In this document: one piece after another, positions 18,385 through 25,644 of the stretch | Numbering within the stretch: position 1 is the first letter of the stretch | How the letters are laid out: every line of letters begins with the position of its first letter | Origin: Brachybacterium ginsengisoli | Lineage (GTDB): Bacteria; Actinomycetota; Actinomycetes; Actinomycetales; Dermabacteraceae | Direction: 5' to 3' | NCBI RefSeq assembly: GCF_002407065.1 | Contig: NZ_CP023564.1 | Location: forward strand, 3,720,001 to 3,784,000 | DNA length: 64,000 nt | Notes under the pieces: generated by a model | Databases searched by the model: none | What the model saw: the letters and a program-made list of their open reading frames with translations, nothing else | Told to the model about the DNA's origin: nothing | Position numbers and translations under genes: made by a program

Positions 18385-18451
18385 GTCGACCGAGCGACTG
18401 GCCGGGGCCTGCAGGGGTGAGGTGCGCGGTCAGCGGTGGTCCGCGCCGGCC

Positions 18452-18625
18452 TCACTCGTCGGGGGTGCACCACTCCTGGGTGGGCAGGGTGTCCCAGAAC
18501 GAGGTGTCCGCGGAGTCGATGGATCGGTCGGCGATCGCGCGCACGCCCGGGTCAGCCGATTCACGGAACAGGTCTCGGTGCGGTCTCGCCCCCGGGGCGG
18601 GCGCGCGGCGCAGGGCGCATCGGCT
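18452..18625 (-). pseudogene. possible gene remnant without a start codon
   Basis: This frame is open from a TAG at 18626-18628 down to a TGA at 18452-18454. It reads about 57 codons with protein-like composition in its second half (DLFRESADPGVRAIADRS, then DTLPTQEWCTPDE). No ATG, GTG or TTG start with a ribosome site precedes the coherent part; an internal GTG would give only ~32 residues. It looks like the C-terminal tail of a lost gene, or a chance frame in GC-rich DNA. No family recognised. Confidence 0.3.
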
Positions 18626-18672
18626 CTACGATTCCAGGCGACCCTCCCCTCCCCGATCGCAGGAGCACCACC

Positions 18673-19179
18673 ATGACCTGGACCCCCACCGCCGAGGACG
18701 ATCGCCGCTTCCTCGCCCTCGCGATCGAGCAGGCGAAGGCCAGCTGGGACGAGGGCGGCGTGCCGATCGGTGCCGTGCTGGTGCACGACGGGGAGGTGCT
18801 CGCCGCTGGCCACAACCAGCGCGTGCAGAAGGACTCCGCGATCCTGCACGGCGAGACCGACGCGATCGAGAAGGCCGGTCGGCTGCGCGCGAGCGTGTAC
18901 CGGGAGTCCGTGCTGTACACGACCCTCTCCCCCTGCATCATGTGCGCCGGCACGGCGATGCTCTACGAGATCCCGCGGATCGTGGTGGGCGAGAACCGCA
19001 CCTTCGAGATGTCCGAGGCGCTGCTGCGCGAGCGCGGCGTCATCGTGGACGTGCTCGATGATCCCGAGTGCGTCGGGCTCATGGAGCGCATGATCGCCGA
19101 GCGCCCCGAGATCTGGAGCGAGGACATCGGCGTGGAGGCCGACGAGCTGACCGCATCCGCCAAGGGCTCCCAGCGATGA
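18673..19179 (+). CDS. cytosine deaminase (yeast Fcy1-type CDA fold)
   Basis: 168 aa. Zinc-dependent cytidine-deaminase-fold enzyme: catalytic ILHGETDAIEKAG (zinc His and proton-shuttle Glu) and the zinc dicysteine SPCIMCAGTAMLY. The HGE rather than HAE motif, the TDAIEKAGR context and the C-terminal segment match fungal-type cytosine deaminase more than TadA or GuaD. It would convert cytosine to uracil and ammonium. AGGAG at 18661 precedes the ATG. Its last bases overlap the start of a cytosine-permease gene (ATGA), which supports a cytosine-salvage pair. An alternative reading as a tRNA or guanine deaminase is less likely. Confidence 0.87.
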   Translation: MTWTPTAEDDRRFLALAIEQAKASWDEGGVPIGAVLVHDGEVLAAGHNQRVQKDSAILHGETDAIEKAGRLRASVYRESVLYTTLSPCIMCAGTAMLYEIPRIVVGENRTFEMSEALLRERGVIVDVLDDPECVGLMERMIAERPEIWSEDIGVEADELTASAKGSQR

Positions 19180-20459
19180 CCACCGCCGATCTGCGAGAGG
19201 ACGGCGCCGCCCCGCCCGTCGACCCGGACTACCCGGTCACGCCCGTCCCCCGCTCCGCCCGCCGCGGCGTGGTCTCGATCTCCGTGGTGCTGATCGGGTT
19301 CACCGTCTTCGCGCCCACCCTGATGGCCGGGGCGAGCATCGGCGTGGGCTTCCCCTTCTCCGAGTTCCTGCTGGTGCTGCTGGTGGGCTCCGCCGTGCTC
19401 GGCGCCTACGTCGCCGCGATCGGCTTCCTCGGCGCCCGCACGGGCCTGACCACCGTGGTGATGTCGCGGTACACCTTCGGGACCGTCGGCTCGAAGGTGG
19501 TGTCCCTGCTGCTGGGCGGCACGCAGGTGGGCTGGTACGGGGTGGCGGTCGGCTCGATCGGGCAGATGACCGCGCTCGCCTTCGGCTGGGAGAGCGGCTG
19601 GGCGCCCGCGCTGGTGATGATCGGCGTCTCCGCGCTGATGATGTTCACGGCGCTGTACGGCTATGAGGGCATGTACTGGGTCTCGCTGGTCTCCACTCCC
19701 CTGATCCTCATCCTCGCGTTCTGGATCACCGGCATGGCGCTCGGGGAGGTGGGCGGCATCGGCGGACTCTTCGCGATCGCACCCACCACCACGCTGACCT
19801 GGGCCGCTGCCGTGACCACGGTGGTGGGCACCTTCGCCTCCGCCGGCACCCAGGCCGCGAACTGGACCCGCTTCGCGCGGCGCGGCCGCGACGCCGTGAC
19901 CGCCAGCGCGATGGGCTTCGTGATCGGCAACGGGCTGATGGTGTTCTTCGGCGCCGTCTCCGCGCTCGCCTTCGGCGAGGGTGACTTCACCACGCTGCTG
20001 CTGAGCATGGGCATGATCGGCTGGGGCCTGTTCTTCCTGTTCGGGAACCTCTGGAAGTCCAACGCCGACGCCGCCTACGCCTTCGGCGTCGCCGGGGCGG
20101 AGATCGCGAACTCGACCCGCAAGGGCCCGTTCATCATGGTGGGCGTCGCGATCGGCACCGTGCTCGCGCTGCTCGGCGTGGAGGGGCACATCGTGGGCTA
20201 CCTCAGCCTGCTGGGCGTGTTCATCCCGCCGCTCGGCGGCGTGCTCATCGGCGACTGGATCGCCCGCTGGCGCAGCGGCCAGCCCGAGCTGTCCACGCTG
20301 AGCGAGAAGCTGCGCTGGCAGGCGCTCGTGCCGTACGTGCTGGGCTGCGTGGTGGCATGGGTGTCGAACCGGTACGGGCTCGGCATCGCGCCGCTGAACG
20401 GGATCGTGGTGGCACTGGTGCTGGCGTGGGTGCTGGGGGTGCGAGCCGCGCGGCGGTGA
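19176..20459 (+). CDS. codB: cytosine/purine permease (CodB-like, NCS1 family)
   Basis: 427 aa, about 12 transmembrane helices. NCS1 family: RRGVVSISVVLIGFTVFAPTLMAG at helix 1, GARTGLTTVVMSRYTFG and the GTFASAGTQAANWTRFARRGRD loop typical of CodB. The length matches E. coli CodB (~420 aa). It would import cytosine for the deaminase encoded directly upstream. The start ATG overlaps the deaminase stop by 4 nt; longer in-frame extensions lie inside the deaminase gene. Confidence 0.92.
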   Translation: MTTADLREDGAAPPVDPDYPVTPVPRSARRGVVSISVVLIGFTVFAPTLMAGASIGVGFPFSEFLLVLLVGSAVLGAYVAAIGFLGARTGLTTVVMSRYTFGTVGSKVVSLLLGGTQVGWYGVAVGSIGQMTALAFGWESGWAPALVMIGVSALMMFTALYGYEGMYWVSLVSTPLILILAFWITGMALGEVGGIGGLFAIAPTTTLTWAAAVTTVVGTFASAGTQAANWTRFARRGRDAVTASAMGFVIGNGLMVFFGAVSALAFGEGDFTTLLLSMGMIGWGLFFLFGNLWKSNADAAYAFGVAGAEIANSTRKGPFIMVGVAIGTVLALLGVEGHIVGYLSLLGVFIPPLGGVLIGDWIARWRSGQPELSTLSEKLRWQALVPYVLGCVVAWVSNRYGLGIAPLNGIVVALVLAWVLGVRAARR

Positions 20460-20557
20460 GGGGGCGTCGTGCCCGTCGGCCGCACCGCGCCGGACCGAGC
20501 CATCTCACGACGACGGCGCACGTCCCATTCCGGCCGCCGAGGGTGCACGATGTGCGC

Positions 20558-21397
20558 ATGAGAATCGCAGTGACAGGTGGCTCCGGCAAGCTGGGACGTT
20601 CGGTGGTGCGGGATCTCCGCGAGAACGGTCACCAGGTGGTGAACCTCGACCGGGCGGGCGAGCGCGGCGACGGGTTCGTGCAGATCGACCTGCGCGACGC
20701 TGGCCAGGTGCTCGATGCGCTCACCGGCATCGACGAGCAGGCGCCGGACGGCTTCGACGCGCTCGTGCACCTCAGCGCGATCCCCGCCCCGGGCCTCGCC
20801 GCGAACTCGGCGACCTTCCAGAACAACATGCTCAGCACCTACAACGTGCTCACCGCCGCCCTGAAGGCGGGGATCCGCAACGTGGTGACCGCCTCGAGCG
20901 AGACGGTGCTGGGCCTGCCCTTCGTCACCCCGCCGCCCTACATCCCGGTGGACGAGGAGTACGACGCCCGGCCCGAGTCCCACTACTCGCTGTCCAAGCA
21001 CCTCGAGGAGCAGCTCTCGATCCAGCTGTGCCGCTGGCACGAGGATCTGAAGATCATCGCGCTGCGCTTCTCGAACGTCATGGACGAGGAGGACTACGCC
21101 CGCTTCCCCGACTTCGACGCCGACGCCAGCGCCCGGGAGTGGAACCTGTGGGGCTACGTGGACGGCCGCGACGCCGCCCAGGCCGTGCGCCGCTCCCTCG
21201 AGCACGCCGAGACCGGCTTCGACCGGTTCATCGTCGCCGCGGCGGACACCGTCATGACCCGCGACAACCGCGAGCTCGTCGCCGAGGTGTTCCCGGACGT
21301 CCCCGTGCACGGCGACATCGCCGGCAACGGCACCCTGCTCTCGATCGACAAGGCCCGGCGCGTGCTCGGGTACGCGCCGGAGCATTCTTGGCGGTAG
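20558..21397 (+). CDS. NAD-dependent epimerase/dehydratase (extended SDR)
   Basis: 279 aa. Extended short-chain dehydrogenase fold: N-terminal VTGGSGKLGRSVVRDL (GxxGxxG NAD-binding), DALVHLSAIPAP and the catalytic HYSLSKH (YxxxK). The second half has DGRDAAQAVRRSLEH, typical of sugar epimerases and reductases. The substrate is uncertain: uronate/sugar or nucleotide-sugar. The ATG at 20558 gives the family start MRIAVTGG; no Shine-Dalgarno is seen, so a leaderless start is possible. Stands alone between codB and an LLM enzyme. Confidence 0.87.
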   Translation: MRIAVTGGSGKLGRSVVRDLRENGHQVVNLDRAGERGDGFVQIDLRDAGQVLDALTGIDEQAPDGFDALVHLSAIPAPGLAANSATFQNNMLSTYNVLTAALKAGIRNVVTASSETVLGLPFVTPPPYIPVDEEYDARPESHYSLSKHLEEQLSIQLCRWHEDLKIIALRFSNVMDEEDYARFPDFDADASAREWNLWGYVDGRDAAQAVRRSLEHAETGFDRFIVAAADTVMTRDNRELVAEVFPDVPVHGDIAGNGTLLSIDKARRVLGYAPEHSWR

Positions 21398-21511
21398 TCG
21401 GCCGACGGGTGCGGACGTCCGGCTCCGGGATCAGGAAGAGAAACGGCTCGCGAGGCGTTGCTCCTCGTGGTGCCGGGCCTGCCGGCGCCGCCCCTCGCTG
21501 AAAGGCCCCTC

Positions 21512-22492
21512 ATGCCCGTCCCGCTCTCGATCCTCGACCTCGCGACCGCTGCCAGTGGTCAAACCCCGGCGGAGGCGCTCGAGGGCACGGTCGCCCTGGC
21601 CCAGGCCGCGGAGGCGAACGGATACGGGAGGGTCTGGTATGCCGAGCACCACAACATGGCGAGGATCGCGTCCTCCGCGACCTCGGTGCTGATCGCCCAC
21701 GTCGCTGCGCACACCAGCACCATCCGGCTCGGAGCGGGCGGCGTCATGCTGCCCAATCACTCCCCGCTCGTGATCGCCGAGCAGTACGGCACCCTCGAGA
21801 CCCTCCACCCGGGCCGGATCGACCTGGGCCTCGGGCGGGCGCCGGGCACCGATCAGAACACGATGCGGGCGCTGCGCCGCAGCGGCGCCTCGGCCGATTC
21901 GTTCCCCGAGGACGTCATGGAGCTGCAGGCCTATCTGCAGGGGCAGTCCCGGATCCCCGGCGTGGACGCCTACCCGGGCAAGGGCACCGACGTCCCGCTG
22001 TACATCCTCGGCTCCTCGCTGTTCGGCGCCGGCCTGGCCGCCACCCTCGGCCTGCCCTACGCCTTCGCCTCGCACTTCTCCCCCGGCGCCCTCCATGAGG
22101 CGATCGCGCTCTACCGCAGCAATTTCCAGCCCTCCGAGCAGCTCGAGAAGCCCCACGTCATCGCCGGGTTCAACGTGATCGCCGCCGACGACCAGGCCGA
22201 CGCCGACCGCCAGCAGCAGGAGATGATGCGCAGCCGCGTCGCGCTCCTGCTGCGCCCTGGCACCGAGTACACCGACGAGCAGGCCGACGAGCTGCTGAAC
22301 GCGCCCCAGGCCCAGCACCTTCACCAGATGGCGACCTACAGCGCCGTCGGCACCGCCGACGTGGTGCGGGACAAGGTGGCGGCGTTCGCGGAGTCCACGG
22401 GCGCCGATGAGCTGATCATCGCCCACCAGGGACCGCGGGCGGAGCAGCGGGTGCGGTCGGTGGAGCTGCTGGCGGAGGCGTACGCGGGCTGA
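21512..22492 (+). CDS. LLM-class (luciferase-like) flavin oxidoreductase
   Basis: 326 aa. Luciferase-like monooxygenase of the MsnO8 type: [24 protein letters not shown] start, [10 protein letters not shown] with the flavin-site histidines, [25 protein letters not shown], and [15 protein letters not shown]. Members use FMNH2 or F420; the substrate is unknown. The ATG at 21512 has AAAGG upstream; an in-frame start 54 bases earlier is less likely. Its last ~60 bp (22435-22495) are duplicated 872 bp downstream, as described under the repeats. Confidence 0.9.
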   Translation: MPVPLSILDLATAASGQTPAEALEGTVALAQAAEANGYGRVWYAEHHNMARIASSATSVLIAHVAAHTSTIRLGAGGVMLPNHSPLVIAEQYGTLETLHPGRIDLGLGRAPGTDQNTMRALRRSGASADSFPEDVMELQAYLQGQSRIPGVDAYPGKGTDVPLYILGSSLFGAGLAATLGLPYAFASHFSPGALHEAIALYRSNFQPSEQLEKPHVIAGFNVIAADDQADADRQQQEMMRSRVALLLRPGTEYTDEQADELLNAPQAQHLHQMATYSAVGTADVVRDKVAAFAESTGADELIIAHQGPRAEQRVRSVELLAEAYAG

Positions 22493-22495
22493 GCC
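22435..22495. repeat. 61-bp direct repeat, copy A (3' end of LLM gene)
   Basis: Covers the last codons, stop and a few bases beyond the LLM oxidoreductase gene. It matches 23307-23367 at 58 of 61 positions, same orientation. The two copies flank the GNAT and small-protein genes. Confidence 0.92.
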
Positions 22496-22612
22496 GGCGG
22501 AATGACGCGGCGCCTCTGCCCGCGACGCTCAGCCCCTCAGGGACGGCATCTGACGCCGGTGCCGGGTCCTCGACCGTGAGCGCTTCCAACTCTGCGCAAG
22601 CGCGTGCCCACC

Positions 22613-23098
22613 TCAGCCGAGGGACCCACTCCACTGCTCCTCGCCATCGACGACGGTGTCGGAAAGGGTCATGCCGAGCCGTCGCGCGACGTGCTGAGAC
22701 GCTTCATGGCCCGGGTGGATGTGAGCGATGAGCTGCGTGACTCCTCGGGCGCGAAGGTCGTCCGCGAGGAGCTGCACCGCGCGACCCGCGTATCCGCGCC
22801 GCTGCCACGGGAGCCCGATCACCCAGGAGATCTCCGCCAGCCGCTGATCGGCCGGGAGGGTCGCCTGGACGAAGCCGACTGCTCGCTGGTCGTCCCCGAC
22901 GACGACGATGTCGTTGAGCCACTCCTCGGTCCCGTCGACAGACCGTCCCCGGGTCTGGATGGCATACAGCCTCTCGAGATCGGCTTCGCTGGGTGGCTTC
23001 CCGCCCGTGTACCGGTAGAGGCCCGGGTGCGCGAGAACGAGGGTCATCTCGGCGGCGTCCGTGACGCGCAGGGGGCGGAGTGCGACGGTCTCGGTCAC
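22613..23098 (-). CDS. GNAT-family N-acetyltransferase
   Basis: 161 aa. RimJ/RimL-like GNAT: VALRPLRVTDAAEMTLV start, acyl-CoA loop in SWVIGLPWQRRGYAGRAVQLL (Q/RxxGxA motif at GYAG), and the C-terminal QHVARRLGMTLSDT strand. Transfers an acetyl group to an amine of unknown identity. The GTG at 23098 is preceded by AGAGAGG and overlaps the upstream small gene's stop by 4 nt (GTGA); a GTG at 23116 is the alternative. Lies between copies A and B of the 61-bp direct repeat. Confidence 0.87.
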   Translation of the reverse strand: MTETVALRPLRVTDAAEMTLVLAHPGLYRYTGGKPPSEADLERLYAIQTRGRSVDGTEEWLNDIVVVGDDQRAVGFVQATLPADQRLAEISWVIGLPWQRRGYAGRAVQLLADDLRARGVTQLIAHIHPGHEASQHVARRLGMTLSDTVVDGEEQWSGSLG

Positions 23099-23259
23099 GA
23101 GGGATCCTCTCTCCACAACGGGAGGCTGATGGTCGCCGACGCGTCGTCCGCGGTGTTCCGGGCCTGCAGCTCAGTTCGCCCGGGAACCCAGATGCGCGCC
23201 AGGTAACAGTGGACGGGCAGGGGATCGCCCAAGGGATCGAGGTAGGCGGTGACGTCCAT
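23095..23259 (-). CDS. small protein of 54 aa, translationally coupled to GNAT
   Basis: 54 residues (MDVTAYLDPLGDPLPVHCYL at the start, LPLWREDPS at the end). The ATG at 23259 has AAGGAG upstream and the stop overlaps the GNAT start, so it is very probably translated. It has no signal peptide or membrane helix and one cysteine; the alternating pattern suggests a small beta protein. No family recognised. It could be a partner or substrate of the acetyltransferase, but only gene order supports that. Confidence 0.7.
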   Translation of the reverse strand: MDVTAYLDPLGDPLPVHCYLARIWVPGRTELQARNTADDASATISLPLWREDPS

Positions 23260-23306
23260 GGTGGGACTTCTCCTTCGGTCGATTCCGACGTGGTCGCCTT
23301 CGGTGT

Positions 23307-23367
23307 GCGGGCGGAGCAGCGGGTGCGGTCGGTGGAGCTGCTGACGGGGGCGCACGCGGGCTGAGCC
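23307..23367. repeat. 61-bp direct repeat, copy B (remnant of an LLM gene end)
   Basis: 58 of 61 positions match the end of the LLM gene at 22435-22495, including its stop codon. Translated in the same frame it reads [17 protein letters not shown] against [17 protein letters not shown]. No upstream part of an LLM gene remains here. Confidence 0.92.
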
Positions 23368-23372
23368 TCGAG

Positions 23373-23415
23373 CCGAGGACCTGCCGCCCGCACTGCACGG
23401 ACGGCGGGTCCTCGG
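23373..23415. terminator. hairpin downstream of the Hsp90-partner gene
   Basis: 18-bp arms (23373-23390 and 23398-23415; 16 of 18 paired) with a 7-nt loop, 7 bp beyond the stop of the minus-strand 740-aa gene. Likely its terminator. Confidence 0.75.
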
Positions 23416-23421
23416 ACTACC

Positions 23422-25644
23422 TCACCCCTCCGGAAAGAACCTCGTGCGCAGCCGCTCGGACTGCACCGCGTTCCCGTTCCGCCGGTCGAGGGCCGCGGCG
23501 ATCCGGCGCGCGTCCTCGCGCAGCCGTGGCCCGCGCTCGTCGGCCGGTGCGTGCTCGAGCAGGAGGCGCGCCGCGCCGGCGAAGGTGTCGAGATGGGTCG
23601 GATCCCCCGGGGTCGTGTCCGCGAGCGCCGCGTCGAGCACCCATCCCCGTGCCTCCGGGATCCGGGCCGCGACCTCGAGAACCACCGACCGCGGCAGGTC
23701 CCCGAACTCCTCGAGGTCCCGATCGACTGCCTCGAGCTGCGCGATCACCGCGGCGACGGCATCGTCCGCCCCCTCGCCCTCCTGGAGCGCACCCCAGACG
23801 GTCCAGGCGAGAGCCGCCCGCTGCTGGGCCGGGTCGTTCGATGCACGCAGCACGCCCGCGACGAGCCCGGGAACAGCACTGGCGTCCACCGGCGCGAGGA
23901 TCCGCGCCAGATCGAGCTGCACGTCGAAGGGGTCCACGTCGCCCGCATCGGCCGCGAGCCGGGTGCGGACCTCCTCGAACAGCGGACCGTACTCCGCGTC
24001 CTGCCCGAGTTGGGCCGCTCGGGCGAGCTCCGCCACGGCGATCGGCGTGGTCGGCATCCCCGTCACGGCGCGCAGGGCGGTTTCCGCGGTGATCATCGCC
24101 CCGAGCCGGTCCAGGGGGATCGTCGGCAGATCCAGGGCGATGAAGCACACCGGCAGGAACAGCCCCGCGGCGGCCTTCTCGAGGGCGGGTTCGACACCGT
24201 CCGGTGCGAGCGCCTGAGCCTCCTGAGCCGTCGCGAAGCGCAGCACCAGCGCTTCATGGTCGTCGGCCTCATAGGCATGGAAGACGTGCATGAGGCGGGC
24301 GACGAACTCCGCCGACGGCATGCCCAGCTCCCGGCTGCGGGCGATCGTGGCCTCGACGACGGCCTCGACCTCCGGGTCGGACCCGGCCTCGGTCACCGAC
24401 ATCGCCTGCTCGTGGAGCGCCACGTAGCGGTCCTTGATCGCGAAGGGCACGGACTCCATCGTCACCGGCGAGGTGCGCCGCGGGATCCATCCGGCGCGCA
24501 GGATCCGCTCGGCCCGCTCGTCCGGGTCTTCGTCAGCGCTGCCGTCCCCCGGTGCGGCGGCGGGGAGGTCCGCGAACCAGAAGTCCTGCAGCTCTCGGGT
24601 GTGGAGGTCGGTCCCGCCGCGGGCATCGTGCGCCGCAGCGGCCTCCGTCGCCAGGGCACGCAGGAGGGTCGCCTCCTCCCCCGCCGGGTCGTCGAGGGCG
24701 CGGCTGCGCGCGAGAGAGGCCTGGAGCCGCCAGTCGACGTGGTCGAGCCCGCTGTTCTCGAGTCCGAAGTCCGCGACGACGCGGGCGTCGTCCGGCCGAT
24801 GCTCCAGCACGAGCAGCAGATCCTGGACCTTGGCGGTCCGCAGGAGGCGGTCGATGCCGAGCTGGTCGATCAGCTCGTCGCCGATGCGGGAGGCGACGTC
24901 CTTCTTCCCGGCGCGGGCGGACAGCGACCCGATCTCCGCCCGCAGCAGCACGAGCTGGCGGCTGTCGTCCCGGTGCATGTCGATCGGTCCCGGCTCCACG
25001 CCCATCGCCGTGAAGCGCCGTGTGAGCGTCGCAGCGGCCTCGGCCGGGTCGAAGGGCTCGAGGATCATGGCCTCGCGGGTGACGGTGTTGGCGTCGAACG
25101 GCGGCCATTCGGCGCTGCCGATGCCCTGCCACTGATCCAGCAGCTCGAGCGCGCGCTCCTGCTCGCCGCAGAGGACGGCGAGCGAGGCGCGCGCGAGCGT
25201 CACGTTCGCGAGGTCGAAGCCGTACCGCACCGTCTGCTGCTCGACGAGGTCGACGACCCGCTCGAGCTGCGGACGCGTCACGGCCGGGTCCTCTCCCACC
25301 GTGACCACCAGGTTCGCGACCGTGCCGAGGAACGCCTGCAGGTTCTCGGGGCGGATGTGGTCGCCGTAGCGGCTGACGATCTGCATGAGCCGCACGAACG
25401 CCTCCAGCGCCGCCAGAGGCATGCCGCCGGTGCTGTACAGCGCGTACTGGCCGAAACGCCCGCTCGCGGCGAGGTGGGGCACGCCCTCCGCCTCGCAGGC
25501 CGCGATCTGCTCCTCCCAGGCGCGGACGGTCTCCAGGGAGTCGGGCATGTCCCAGATCGCGGTGCTCCGGTCGATGAGCGCCTGCACCCGCTGCGCCTTC
25601 TCGCCGGTGAGACCTGCGACCTCGTCGTATCGGATCATCGTCAT
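23422..25644 (-). CDS. unrecognised 740-aa helical protein coupled to an Hsp90-like ATPase
   Basis: 740 aa with no signal peptide, no transmembrane helix and no motif I can assign to a family. The composition (Ala, Leu, Glu, Asp, Arg) and recurring LARA.., ..ALELLDQW, LLLEHAP and LEKAAAGLFLP segments suggest stacked helical (TPR/HEAT-like) repeats across most of the length. It starts ATGACGATG at 25644, overlapping the stop of the Hsp90-like gene by 4 nt, with GGAGGA upstream; ATG 25638 is the alternative. The coupling implies near-stoichiometric synthesis with the Hsp90-like protein, so a scaffold, client or co-chaperone role is a reasonable guess. Followed by a strong hairpin. Its function is not known to me. 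Confidence 0.85.
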   Translation of the reverse strand: MTMIRYDEVAGLTGEKAQRVQALIDRSTAIWDMPDSLETVRAWEEQIAACEAEGVPHLAASGRFGQYALYSTGGMPLAALEAFVRLMQIVSRYGDHIRPENLQAFLGTVANLVVTVGEDPAVTRPQLERVVDLVEQQTVRYGFDLANVTLARASLAVLCGEQERALELLDQWQGIGSAEWPPFDANTVTREAMILEPFDPAEAAATLTRRFTAMGVEPGPIDMHRDDSRQLVLLRAEIGSLSARAGKKDVASRIGDELIDQLGIDRLLRTAKVQDLLLVLEHRPDDARVVADFGLENSGLDHVDWRLQASLARSRALDDPAGEEATLLRALATEAAAAHDARGGTDLHTRELQDFWFADLPAAAPGDGSADEDPDERAERILRAGWIPRRTSPVTMESVPFAIKDRYVALHEQAMSVTEAGSDPEVEAVVEATIARSRELGMPSAEFVARLMHVFHAYEADDHEALVLRFATAQEAQALAPDGVEPALEKAAAGLFLPVCFIALDLPTIPLDRLGAMITAETALRAVTGMPTTPIAVAELARAAQLGQDAEYGPLFEEVRTRLAADAGDVDPFDVQLDLARILAPVDASAVPGLVAGVLRASNDPAQQRAALAWTVWGALQEGEGADDAVAAVIAQLEAVDRDLEEFGDLPRSVVLEVAARIPEARGWVLDAALADTTPGDPTHLDTFAGAARLLLEHAPADERGPRLREDARRIAAALDRRNGNAVQSERLRTRFFPEG

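Noticed and set aside
18673..19179. tRNA adenosine deaminase TadA
   Set aside because: HGE motif, C-terminal region and coupling to a cytosine permease favour cytosine deaminase.
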